A DNA stretch of 37,137 nt from Epibacterium ulvae (lineage in GTDB: Bacteria > Pseudomonadota > Alphaproteobacteria > Rhodobacterales > Rhodobacteraceae). Below, piece after piece: positions 8,819 to 16,553 of this stretch. The stretch's first letter is position 1, and every line of letters starts with the position of its first letter. The notes below the pieces were generated by a model. The model did no database searches. It was not told where the DNA came from and saw only the letters and a list, made by a program, of their open reading frames with translations. The DNA lies in the NCBI RefSeq assembly GCF_018678075.1, contig NZ_JAHHIR010000096.1, positions 1 through 37,137 of the forward strand, given 5' to 3'. The position numbers and the translations under genes are program-made.

Positions 8819-9553
8819 ATGGCAAGTCGGGCAAAAAGCACAAAAACCTCTGCAAAGAGCAAGACAGGCAAGCGACGGTTTCGACCGATTGCGTGGCTAC
8901 GCCGTTGGATTTTGCGCAGCCTTCTGATCGCGATTGCGACTGTCACATCGCTTGCGTTGCTCTATTCCGTGGTCAATCCACCCATCACCCATACAATTTG
9001 GTCCGAAAAACGCCGCCTGGGTGATGTGGACCGCGAATGGGTGCCCATCGAACATATCAGCCCGGTTCTGGTGCGATCCGTTGTGGCGGCCGAAGATGCA
9101 AATTATTGCCTTCATTGGGGTTTTGATCTCGAGGCGATTCAATCGGCACTGCAAGACGGCGGTCAACGCGGCGGCTCCAGCCTGTCGCAGCAAGTGGTCA
9201 AGAATGTCTTTTTGTGGCAGCATCGCAGCTGGTTCCGCAAAGCGCTTGAGACGTTGCTCACGCCCATGGTCGAGGCCGTTTGGACTAAACGGCGGATCCT
9301 TGAAGTCTACCTCAACGTGGCTGAGACCGACGAAGGCGTATTTGGCGTTGAGGCCGGTGCCCGGCGATATTTTGGCAAAGGTCCGGATGAGCTTTCGGCG
9401 CGCGAGGCGTCGTTGTTGGCGGCTGTGCTGCCAAATCCAAAAGGGCGATCCGCAGCAAAACCGACGGCTGGGCTTGTAAAACGAGCAGCGCGAATTGCCG
9501 ATGGTGCGGCCACGATCCGCGCGGATGGCCGTTCCGCGTGTTTCGAGGATTGA
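8819..9553 (+). CDS. mtgA: monofunctional biosynthetic peptidoglycan transglycosylase
   Basis: MtgA is a family GT51 enzyme that polymerises lipid II into glycan strands at the outer face of the inner membrane. A basic N-terminal tail is followed by one transmembrane helix at about residues 31-50. The proposed catalytic Glu is E91 in VVAAEDANYCLHWGFD. Further GT51 motifs are GGSSLSQQVVKN, RRILEVYLNVAE, GVEAGARRYFGK and EASLLAAVLPNP. There is no penicillin-binding domain, and 244 residues is the normal monofunctional length. ATG 8819 is preferred, while the frame could be opened by a TTG at 8783. It is followed after 64 bases by an FzlA-like gene. Confidence 0.95.
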   Translation: MASRAKSTKTSAKSKTGKRRFRPIAWLRRWILRSLLIAIATVTSLALLYSVVNPPITHTIWSEKRRLGDVDREWVPIEHISPVLVRSVVAAEDANYCLHWGFDLEAIQSALQDGGQRGGSSLSQQVVKNVFLWQHRSWFRKALETLLTPMVEAVWTKRRILEVYLNVAETDEGVFGVEAGARRYFGKGPDELSAREASLLAAVLPNPKGRSAAKPTAGLVKRAARIADGAATIRADGRSACFED

Positions 9554-9617
9554 ATCTTCCGTCAGTATTGGGCATCTGTGGAGGGGTTCTCATATCTTAT
9601 TTTTGGAGTCTGCTTAG

Positions 9618-10283
9618 GTGGCCCGCCTCTATCACGTTCCGCTCTCCCCCTTTTGTCGTAAGGTCCGTCTGTCTTTGGCGGAAAAGAAGATTGAAGTTGA
9701 ACTGATCGAAGAACGCTACTGGGAGCAGGATCCAGATTTTCTGCGACGCAACCCGGCTGCCAAGGTCCCGGTGCTGCGTCTGGATGGAAAGATCCTGACC
9801 GAAAGCGCGGCCATCTGCGAATACATCGAAGAAACGCGCCCCGAGCCTGCGTTGATGCCAAGCGACCCTGACACCCGCGTTGAGGTTCGACGCTTGGTCG
9901 GCTGGTTCGATGATAAATTCCATAATGAGGTCACCTCGAAACTGCTCTATGAGCGGGTCAACAAAAAGGTCACCGGCGAAGGTTACCCCGACAGCAAGAA
10001 CGTCAAAGCAGGTGCCAAGGCGATCAAATACCACCTGGACTACATGGCCTGGTTGTTGGACCATCGGCGTTGGCTGGCCGGCGATAAGATGACGCTGGCC
10101 GATTTTGCTGCCGCCGCCCATTTGTCGTCGCTGGACTATATCTCTGATGTGGATTGGAACCGGTCTGCCATCGTGAAGGATTGGTACGCCAAGATAAAGT
10201 CGCGTCCGGCGTTTCGGTCCATCCTGGCAGATCAGATCTCGGGATTTCGCCCGCCGGTCCATTACGCCGATCTCGATTTCTGA
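9618..10283 (+). CDS. fzlA: GST-fold protein, probable FtsZ-binding protein FzlA
   Basis: This 221-residue protein has an N-terminal thioredoxin-like GST domain (ARLYHVPLSPFCRKVRL, then AAKVPVL and ESAAICEYIEE) and a helical C-terminal domain. The end, SRPAFRSILADQ followed by HYADLDF, and the stretch DSKNVKAGAKAI match my recollection of alphaproteobacterial FzlA. FzlA is a GST-fold protein with no known glutathione chemistry that binds FtsZ filaments and links them to cell-wall synthesis. The start is GTG with GGAG nine bases upstream. A position between mtgA and queG fits a division or envelope role but does not prove it. The alternative is a catalytic glutathione S-transferase. GST fold is certain and FzlA identity is likely. 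Confidence 0.78.
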   Translation: MARLYHVPLSPFCRKVRLSLAEKKIEVELIEERYWEQDPDFLRRNPAAKVPVLRLDGKILTESAAICEYIEETRPEPALMPSDPDTRVEVRRLVGWFDDKFHNEVTSKLLYERVNKKVTGEGYPDSKNVKAGAKAIKYHLDYMAWLLDHRRWLAGDKMTLADFAAAAHLSSLDYISDVDWNRSAIVKDWYAKIKSRPAFRSILADQISGFRPPVHYADLDF

Positions 10284-10349
10284 TAGAGTTGCGGGAAGCG
10301 CCGTTTTGGGCTGCTTCACCCCATTCCTATCGAGAGTGCGCCTGACCCG

Positions 10350-11393
10350 ATGACAGACTTGGCAGAATTTAAGGCCCGCTTGGTTCAACAGGCCATCGCA
10401 GAAGGTTTTGTCTCCTGCCGGATTTGTCGTCCGTGGGATGTCCCAGAAGTTGCAGACCGCCTAGCGGTGTTTGTTGAGCACGGGTTTCACGGGCAAATGG
10501 GATGGATGGCGGAGCGCCAGAATTGGCGTGGAGATCCCGCCCAGCTGTGGCCAGAGGCGAAGTCTGTCATCATGCTAGCCGAAAGCTACACACCGGATGA
10601 GAACCCGATGGCAGCGGTTGCCCGCACAGACCATGGCGCGATTTCGGTCTATGCGCGGAACAAGGACTATCATGACTTGGTCAAAAAACGCCTGAAACGT
10701 TTGGCGCGCTGGCTGATTGCTGAGACGAGTGCGCAGACCGAGGTGAAGGTTTTTGTGGACACCGCCCCGGTTCCGGAAAAGCCGCTGGCACAGGCAGCCG
10801 GACTTGGCTGGCAGGGAAAACATACCAATCTGGTCAGCCGGGACTTTGGCAATTGGGTCTTTTTAGGCTCTGTTTTTACAACGCTGGACTTACCGGTGGA
10901 TCCCCCTGAACCGGATCATTGCGGATCCTGCCGGTCGTGTCTGACAGCGTGCCCAACAGATGCCTTCCCAGCCCCGTATCAGATGGATGCGCGTCGGTGC
11001 ATTTCCTATCTGACGATCGAGCACAAAGGCCCGATCGACGCTGAGCTGCGCCCGTTGTTGGGAAACCGAATTTACGGATGTGATGACTGTCTTGCGGCCT
11101 GTCCCTGGAACAAATTCGCTGTCGCCGCGAGCGATATGCGGTATGCCGCACGCGATGACCTTGACGCGCCACCCTTGGCGGACCTGGCGCGTCTCGATGA
11201 TGCAGCATTCCGGAGCGTTTTTTCAGGATCACCGATCAAACGCATTGGTCGCGACCGTTTTGTACGCAATGTCCTGTACGCCATTGGCAACAGTGAAAAC
11301 CCAGCGCTTACTCAAGTTGCGCAGGCGCTGTGCGACGATGATGATCCTTCGGTGGCTGATGCTGCGAAATGGGCGGTGGACCGGCTCAGTTGA
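10350..11393 (+). CDS. queG: epoxyqueuosine reductase
   Basis: QueG catalyses the last step of queuosine synthesis, reducing epoxyqueuosine to queuosine in the wobble position of GUN-anticodon tRNAs. It uses cobalamin and two [4Fe-4S] clusters. The ferredoxin-like cluster motifs are [12 protein letters not shown] (C191, C194, C197, C201) and [11 protein letters not shown] (C244, C247, C251). The [12 protein letters not shown] segment contains the conserved Asp of the active site. The C-terminal segment resembles HEAT repeats. At 347 residues it is full length. The gene follows the FzlA-like gene by 66 bases on the same strand and may be cotranscribed with it. Confidence 0.96.
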   Translation: MTDLAEFKARLVQQAIAEGFVSCRICRPWDVPEVADRLAVFVEHGFHGQMGWMAERQNWRGDPAQLWPEAKSVIMLAESYTPDENPMAAVARTDHGAISVYARNKDYHDLVKKRLKRLARWLIAETSAQTEVKVFVDTAPVPEKPLAQAAGLGWQGKHTNLVSRDFGNWVFLGSVFTTLDLPVDPPEPDHCGSCRSCLTACPTDAFPAPYQMDARRCISYLTIEHKGPIDAELRPLLGNRIYGCDDCLAACPWNKFAVAASDMRYAARDDLDAPPLADLARLDDAAFRSVFSGSPIKRIGRDRFVRNVLYAIGNSENPALTQVAQALCDDDDPSVADAAKWAVDRLS

Positions 11394-11463
11394 CGGTTCT
11401 GGACAAGACATGTCGCCCAGGATCGCTATTCCCGCAAGGACACAATGAAAGAGGAAAGCAGCG

Positions 11464-13464
11464 ATGGGGCTGGCGTTAGGCGTAGACACAGGCGGTACCT
11501 ACACGGACGTTGTTCTGGTGCGCGATGAGGTTGAGGTCGTTGCCTCAGCCAAAGCGTTAACGACCCGGCAGGATCTGGCCATTGGGATCGGATCCGCGGT
11601 TGAGGCTGTACTAAGCCAGTCAGGCACCAAACCCGCTGGCATCGGCCTTGCATCCCTGTCGACCACCTTGGCCACCAATGCTTTGGTTGAGGGGCAGGGC
11701 GGACGGGTAGCGCTGGTTTATGTCGGGTTCGATGAGAGCGATTTGGAGCGGCATGGTTTGGCCGATGCTCTTGCCGGTGATCCTGTCGCCTGTATCGGCG
11801 GCGGTCATACCCACAGTGGCACAGAGGCCGCAGCGCTGGATCTGGAAGCGCTCGATACGTTTCTTGAGACAACGGCAGCGGATGTATCAGCCTTTGCCGT
11901 GGCGTCTCTCTTCTCCACCCGCAACCCAAGTCATGAACAACTGGTGGCCGAACGTATTCGCCAGCGCAGCCAAAAGCCGGTGACATGCTCCTACCAGCTG
12001 TCGGCCAAATTGAACGGCCCCAAGCGCGCCGTGACTGCCGTGTTGAACGCGCGGTTGATCGGGATGATTGACGCCTTGATTGGCCGGGCTGAGGATACAT
12101 TGCGCAGACTTGGTGTTGAGGCTCCGATGATGGTTGTCCGTGGCGACGGTGCCTTGATGAGCGGTGCAGAGGCTCGCCGCCGCCCGATTGAAACCATCCT
12201 CAGCGGCCCTGCGGCGTCGATTGTGGGTGCCAGTTGGCTCACGGGTGCGCAGGACGCCATTGTCAGCGATATCGGCGGCACAACAACCGACGTGGCCCTG
12301 ATCCGCGATGGCAAACCGGCGCTTGATTCACAGGGCGCGCGGGTCGGGCAACACCGCACCATGGTCGAGGCTGTTGCCATGCGGACAACGGGCTTGGGCG
12401 GTGATAGTCAGGTGCATGTCAAAGCCAGCGGATTGACCGGCGGTGTGGTGCTTGGGCCCAAACGGGTCGTGCCCGTCTCACTGATGGCGATGGATGCGCC
12501 CGACACCGTGCATCGCGCGTTGGACTTGGCTATGAGCGCACCGTTGGTCACGGAATTGGATGGCCGTTTCGTACGACGCATCAAAGGCGTCCCGACGTCT
12601 GGTTTGGCTCTACGAGATCAGGCGTTGCTGGATCGCCTCTCAGAGGGTGTTGAACCCCTTTCGGCAGTGTTGAAAACACGGATGGAACACGGCGCGCTCA
12701 ATCGATTGTGGGAGCGCGGGGTAGTACAGCTCGCCGGGGTTACACCGACCGACGCAAGCCATGTCTTGGGGCAACAGGCAAGCTGGGATGTGGCTGCCGC
12801 TGAAAAAGCATTGACGCTTCTGGCAAAACGACGGATCGGCACTGGTGAACCCCTGGCAAAAGACGCAGTCCACCTAGCGCAGATGATTGTCGATCAGCTG
12901 ACAACGCAGACAGTTTCTGCGCTGTTAGAGACTGTTTTCAGCGAGGATCCCGGATTTGATACCCCGGCGGAAAACCTTGTTGATCACCCGCTGATCCAGC
13001 GTGCGTTGGCAGGGCACCGTGGCTTGATCGCCCTGGATGCTGCGATAAACGTGGATGTTGTTGGGTTGGGTGCCTCCGCCGCAACCTATTATCCGGCCGT
13101 TGGCGACCGTTTGAATCTGCCCGTGTTGCTGCCAGAGCATGCAGAGGTGGCCAATGCAATTGGAGCTGTCGTGGGACGTCTGTCAGAGCGGCTTCAAGGA
13201 CACGTCACCGCCCCAAGCGAGGGCCTGTTCCGTGTCCACTTTGAGAGTGGCCCACAGGATTTCCGATCCAAGGAGGAGGCATTGTCCGTGCTTGAGCAAA
13301 CCCTGTCGGAACATGCGCGTCAGACCATTGAACGGGCAGGCGCTGTGGATGTCACTGTAACGACCGCGCGGGATATACGCTCAACCCAGGTGGAAAACCG
13401 CGAAGTCTTTGTTGAAGCAGAAATCTCGGTAGAGGCCACCGGACGGCCGCGTATTGCGGCATAG
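11464..13464 (+). CDS. hydantoinase/oxoprolinase family protein, A-type subunit
   Basis: This 666-residue protein belongs to the HyuA/oxoprolinase A family, whose members bind ATP through an actin-like fold and open cyclic amides such as hydantoins or 5-oxoproline. The first phosphate-binding motif is GVDTGGTYTDVVLV near residues 6-19. A second is SDIGGTTTDVALI near residues 268-280. Between them are STTLATNALVEGQGG, LSAKLNGPKRAVTAVLNARL and ILSGPAASIVGA, all typical of the family. The usual B subunit is not encoded next to it, so the substrate is unknown. The ATG follows AGAGGAAA. The next gene, msrA, is convergent. Family is sure and activity is not. Confidence 0.85.
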   Translation: MGLALGVDTGGTYTDVVLVRDEVEVVASAKALTTRQDLAIGIGSAVEAVLSQSGTKPAGIGLASLSTTLATNALVEGQGGRVALVYVGFDESDLERHGLADALAGDPVACIGGGHTHSGTEAAALDLEALDTFLETTAADVSAFAVASLFSTRNPSHEQLVAERIRQRSQKPVTCSYQLSAKLNGPKRAVTAVLNARLIGMIDALIGRAEDTLRRLGVEAPMMVVRGDGALMSGAEARRRPIETILSGPAASIVGASWLTGAQDAIVSDIGGTTTDVALIRDGKPALDSQGARVGQHRTMVEAVAMRTTGLGGDSQVHVKASGLTGGVVLGPKRVVPVSLMAMDAPDTVHRALDLAMSAPLVTELDGRFVRRIKGVPTSGLALRDQALLDRLSEGVEPLSAVLKTRMEHGALNRLWERGVVQLAGVTPTDASHVLGQQASWDVAAAEKALTLLAKRRIGTGEPLAKDAVHLAQMIVDQLTTQTVSALLETVFSEDPGFDTPAENLVDHPLIQRALAGHRGLIALDAAINVDVVGLGASAATYYPAVGDRLNLPVLLPEHAEVANAIGAVVGRLSERLQGHVTAPSEGLFRVHFESGPQDFRSKEEALSVLEQTLSEHARQTIERAGAVDVTVTTARDIRSTQVENREVFVEAEISVEATGRPRIAA

Positions 13465-13465
13465 C

Positions 13466-13486
13466 TGGGGGCCAATAAAGCCCCCA
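13466..13486. terminator. hairpin in the convergent gap before msrA
   Basis: TGGGGGC and GCCCCCA form a perfect 7-bp stem with a 7-base loop. It fills most of the 32-base space between the hydantoinase-family gene and convergent msrA. No T-run lies on either side, so it is either a poor intrinsic terminator or a transcript-end protector serving both genes. Confidence 0.5.
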
Positions 13487-13496
13487 CCAAGCCGTG

Positions 13497-14012
13497 TTAG
13501 GCTGCGTCCACGGTGCGTTTGGGCAGGACCCAATCGGGACGGGGAAAATGGCAGGTGTAGCCATTTGGAATGCGCTGCAGATAACCTTGGTGCTCTGGCT
13601 CAGCTTCCCAGAAATCGCTGACGGGTTCGACTTCGGTGACAACCTTGCCGGGCCAAATACCCGAGGCGTCGACGTCGGCGATCGTATGGGTCGCGATTTC
13701 TTTTTGCGTTTCGTCGACATAATAGATGGCCGACCGATAGCTCATACCAACATCATTACCCTGACGGTTGACCGTCGTTGGATCGTGAATTTGAAAGAAA
13801 AGCTCTAGCAAGGCGCGAAAGCTGGTCTTGCTAGGGTCAAACTGAATTTCGATCGCCTCAGCGTGGGTCCCATGGTTTCTGTAGGTCGCATTGGGCACGT
13901 CGCCGCCAGTGTATCCCACGCGGGTTGAGATGACGCCTGGTCGGGTGCGGATCAATTCCTGCATGCCCCAAAAGCACCCACCCGCCAAAACTGCACGTTC
14001 AGAATGGTTCAT
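13497..14012 (-). CDS. msrA: peptide-methionine (S)-S-oxide reductase
   Basis: MsrA reduces the S-epimer of methionine sulfoxide in oxidised proteins using thioredoxin. The catalytic cysteine is C13 in [11 protein letters not shown] probable resolving cysteine, C154, lies near the C-terminus in [12 protein letters not shown]. The motifs GYTGG and [11 protein letters not shown] are typical. At 171 residues it is a normal short form with no signal peptide, so it is cytoplasmic. Its ATG directly abuts the msrB stop codon, with GGAGG inside the end of msrB, so the two are cotranscribed and probably translationally coupled. Confidence 0.96.
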   Translation of the reverse strand: MNHSERAVLAGGCFWGMQELIRTRPGVISTRVGYTGGDVPNATYRNHGTHAEAIEIQFDPSKTSFRALLELFFQIHDPTTVNRQGNDVGMSYRSAIYYVDETQKEIATHTIADVDASGIWPGKVVTEVEPVSDFWEAEPEHQGYLQRIPNGYTCHFPRPDWVLPKRTVDAA

Positions 14013-14456
14013 TTAGACCTCCACTTGATTGATGTAGTCGCCGTATCCTTCGGCTTCCATGTCGTTCAGATGCACAAACCGCAGCGACGCCGAATTGATG
14101 CAATACCGCAGCCCGCCTCTGTCTTGGGGACCATCCGGAAAGACATGGCCAAGGTGACTGTCGCCATGGGTGGACCGCACCTCGGTGCGGATCATGCCGT
14201 GGCTCATGTCCTTCAACTCTTGCACATAGGCGGGCTCAACCGGCTTGGTAAAACTGGGCCAGCCGCAGCCGGATTCATATTTGTCAGACGACGCAAAAAG
14301 CGGCTCGCCAGATACGATATCAACATAGATACCCGGTTCTTTGTTCGCCAGCAGCTTGCCGGTGCCCGGGCGTTCGGTGCCCGATTTCTGGGTCACATAG
14401 AATTCTTCTTCCGACAGTTGCGCGATGGCGTCGGGGTTTTTGGTGTAGTCCGTCAT
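14013..14456 (-). CDS. msrB: peptide-methionine (R)-S-oxide reductase, zinc-less form
   Basis: MsrB reduces the R-epimer of methionine sulfoxide and complements MsrA. The catalytic cysteine is C119 in [11 protein letters not shown], and the probable resolving cysteine is C64 in [10 protein letters not shown]. The two Cys-x-x-Cys pairs that bind structural zinc in many MsrB proteins are missing: their positions read VDIV and STHG. This places it in the zinc-free class. At 147 residues it has no export signal. It is the first gene of msrB-msrA on the minus strand. Confidence 0.95.
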   Translation of the reverse strand: MTDYTKNPDAIAQLSEEEFYVTQKSGTERPGTGKLLANKEPGIYVDIVSGEPLFASSDKYESGCGWPSFTKPVEPAYVQELKDMSHGMIRTEVRSTHGDSHLGHVFPDGPQDRGGLRYCINSASLRFVHLNDMEAEGYGDYINQVEV

Positions 14457-14598
14457 AGCGTCTCTCGTTCTGTGACCTTCGATCTGAAGATGGTGTGCCG
14501 CAGGGCAGTTTCAAAGAAAAAACGCAATGCGACGCTGTTTCCCGATGTCCCGTGCCGCAATCGTGAAGAACTTCGATCACATAAATACGGCGCGCAAT

Positions 14599-14630
14599 GA
14601 AAAAGGGCCGCTCATGGAGCGACCCTTTGA
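14599..14630 (-). terminator. intrinsic terminator of the HU gene
   Basis: Read on the minus strand, AAGGGTCGCTC pairs with GAGCGGCCCTT with one G-U wobble, and a T-run follows. It lies about 25 bases after the HU stop codon and is oriented to end that transcript. Confidence 0.88.
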
Positions 14631-14653
14631 ATGCCGTGACGACAGCTTCGTGA

Positions 14654-14947
14654 TCAGGCTTCGCCGTTCACGCTGTCTTTCAGAGCTTTGGCGATGGTCA
14701 TTTTCACAACTTTGTCCGCCTCTTTCATGAATTTCTCACCGGTTGCCGGGTTGCGCACTTCGCGCTCCGGACGCTCGCGGCAGTAGATCTTGCCAACGCC
14801 AGGCAAAGTCACAGCGCCACCGCCGGATACTTCGCGAGTGATGAGATCACAGACTGCTTCGAGCGCTGTACCTGCGGTTTTCTTGTCGCTGCCCATTTCG
14901 TCGGCCAGCGCGGCAACCAGTTGTGTTTTGGTCATCGGTTTGGACAT
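14654..14947 (-). CDS. hup: HU family DNA-binding protein
   Basis: This is a small basic nucleoid protein of the HU/IHF family that bends and compacts DNA. The 97 residues begin with the dimerisation helices (KTQLVAALADEMGSDKKTAG). The beta-arm region includes VTLPGVGKIYCRERPEREVRNPATGEK, where the NPATGE motif near residues 67-72 carries the DNA-intercalating proline. It most resembles HU rather than IHF subunits. AAGGAG lies nine bases before the ATG. It is a single-gene unit with its own terminator and a palindrome upstream. The exact paralogue name (hupA or hupB) cannot be assigned. Confidence 0.93.
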   Translation of the reverse strand: MSKPMTKTQLVAALADEMGSDKKTAGTALEAVCDLITREVSGGGAVTLPGVGKIYCRERPEREVRNPATGEKFMKEADKVVKMTIAKALKDSVNGEA

Positions 14948-15007
14948 TATTAATTCTCCTTACGACTGCCCGATTTGTAGGGCCTCATCGCAGAATACTA
15001 CCGGTAT

Positions 15008-15025
15008 GTTGTGGTTAAACACAAC
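15008..15025. repeat. 18-bp palindrome upstream of the HU gene
   Basis: GTTGTG and CACAAC are perfect inverted arms around GTTAAA, whose centre TTAA is itself palindromic. It lies about 60-80 bases before the HU start codon on the minus strand, a likely promoter location. It could be an operator, but no regulator is identified. Confidence 0.4.
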
Positions 15026-15089
15026 GGATAGACACCCAAAACAAAGGGGTTTCAGCGATTTTTCGTCGAAACTCGATGCTTTTTCAGGG

Positions 15090-16553
15090 TCAAAGAAAGG
15101 CGGTTTCGTCGAAAGAACGCAATTTTCGACTGTGCAACCGTTCCAGCGGCATGCCTCGCAGTGCTTCCATAGCCCGTATACCAATTTGCAGATGGCGCGA
15201 AACCTGTGTTTTGTAGAAATCTGACGCCATGCCCGGCAGTTTTAATTCCCCGTGCAGAGGCTTGTCCGACACACACAGAAGCGTCCCATAAGGAACCCGG
15301 AACCGGTACCCATTGGCCGCGATCGTCGCACTTTCCATATCCAATGCGACGGCACGCGACTGGCTGAGACGTTGAACCGGGCCCGATTGGTCGCGCAACT
15401 CCCAGTTGCGGTTGTCGATCGTCGCAACAGTGCCTGTCCGCATCACACGTTTCAGGTCGTAGCCTTCGAGCTGGGTGACATCCGCGACCGCTTGTTCCAA
15501 TGCAACTTGGATTTCCGCCAACGCCGGGATTGGAGTCCAAATCGGTAGATCATCGTCCAGGACGTGGTCTTCACGCAGGTAGGCGTGGGCCAGTACAAAG
15601 TCGCCAAGGGCCTGGGTGTTCCGCAAGCCCGCGCAGTGACCCACCATCAACCAGGCATGGGGACGCAAAACGGCAATATGGTCGGTCGCTGTTTTTGCAT
15701 TGGACGGGCCGACGCCGATGTTGACCAAGGTGATGCCGTGCCCATCCGCACGTTTCAGGTGATAGGTCGGCATCTGAGGCATTTTTGCGCTGGCCGGGAT
15801 CTCAGCCGTTGGGTCAGAGATCTCATGGTTGCCGGTGCTGACAAAACTTGTGTAGCCGGATTTCGGGTCGGCCAGCATCTCACGTGCGTAGGCTTCAAAT
15901 TCGGAAACATAGAACTGGTAGTTGGTGAAGAGCACGTGGTTCTGGAAATGCTCCGCATCGGTGGCGGTGTAATGCGACAATCGCGCCAGCGAATAATCTA
16001 CCCGTTGCGCAGTGAATAGGGCCAAGGGCCCCACATCATCCGGCGCCGTATAGGTGCCATTCACAATGTCATCGTTGGTGGTGGCAAGGTCCGGAACATC
16101 AAACGTATCCCGCAGTGAAAACCCGGCCGCCCCGTCCTGTGGCACCGTGATGTCATCGCGATTGGCAACGGCAAAATGCACCGGAATAGGCGTGTCCGAA
16201 AACCCAATCTCGACCGGTTGCCCGTGGTTCTTGACCAACAATTGGATCTGCTGAACCAGATAACTTCGGAACAAATCTGGACGGGTAATCGTGCTGGCAT
16301 AGGCTCCAGGGGCCGAGACATGACCAAAGCTCAGCCGACTGTCGACCCGGGTAAAGGACGGATTGACGAAGCGAATTTCTGGGTAGAACGCCCGGAAATG
16401 CACATCGCCCTTGGGGCCGTTAAGCATGACATCGGCAAAGGCGTTGCTCAGAAAATCTGTCGCGCATTCATAAAGCTCGACCAGACGCTGTACCGCAGCC
16501 TCGGCATCCGTGTATTTTTCGTGGGACGGCGCAGTTGGTGTCTTCAGCGTCAT
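15090..16553 (-). CDS. amn: AMP nucleosidase
   Basis: Amn cleaves AMP to adenine and ribose 5-phosphate in the cytoplasm, controlling adenylate pools. The 487-residue length matches the family. The N-terminal AMP nucleosidase domain is followed by a nucleoside phosphorylase-like catalytic domain, with VNIGVGPSNAKTATDHIAVLRPH and LMVGHCAGLRNTQ as the base/phosphate-binding region. Near the C-terminus, VALDMESATIAANGYRF and LLCVSDKPLHGELK are diagnostic. The start codon overlaps the end of ade by four bases (ATGA). Ade therefore comes first and the pair is translationally coupled. Their reactions are consecutive: AMP to adenine, then adenine to hypoxanthine and ammonia. Confidence 0.95.
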   Translation of the reverse strand: MTLKTPTAPSHEKYTDAEAAVQRLVELYECATDFLSNAFADVMLNGPKGDVHFRAFYPEIRFVNPSFTRVDSRLSFGHVSAPGAYASTITRPDLFRSYLVQQIQLLVKNHGQPVEIGFSDTPIPVHFAVANRDDITVPQDGAAGFSLRDTFDVPDLATTNDDIVNGTYTAPDDVGPLALFTAQRVDYSLARLSHYTATDAEHFQNHVLFTNYQFYVSEFEAYAREMLADPKSGYTSFVSTGNHEISDPTAEIPASAKMPQMPTYHLKRADGHGITLVNIGVGPSNAKTATDHIAVLRPHAWLMVGHCAGLRNTQALGDFVLAHAYLREDHVLDDDLPIWTPIPALAEIQVALEQAVADVTQLEGYDLKRVMRTGTVATIDNRNWELRDQSGPVQRLSQSRAVALDMESATIAANGYRFRVPYGTLLCVSDKPLHGELKLPGMASDFYKTQVSRHLQIGIRAMEALRGMPLERLHSRKLRSFDETAFL

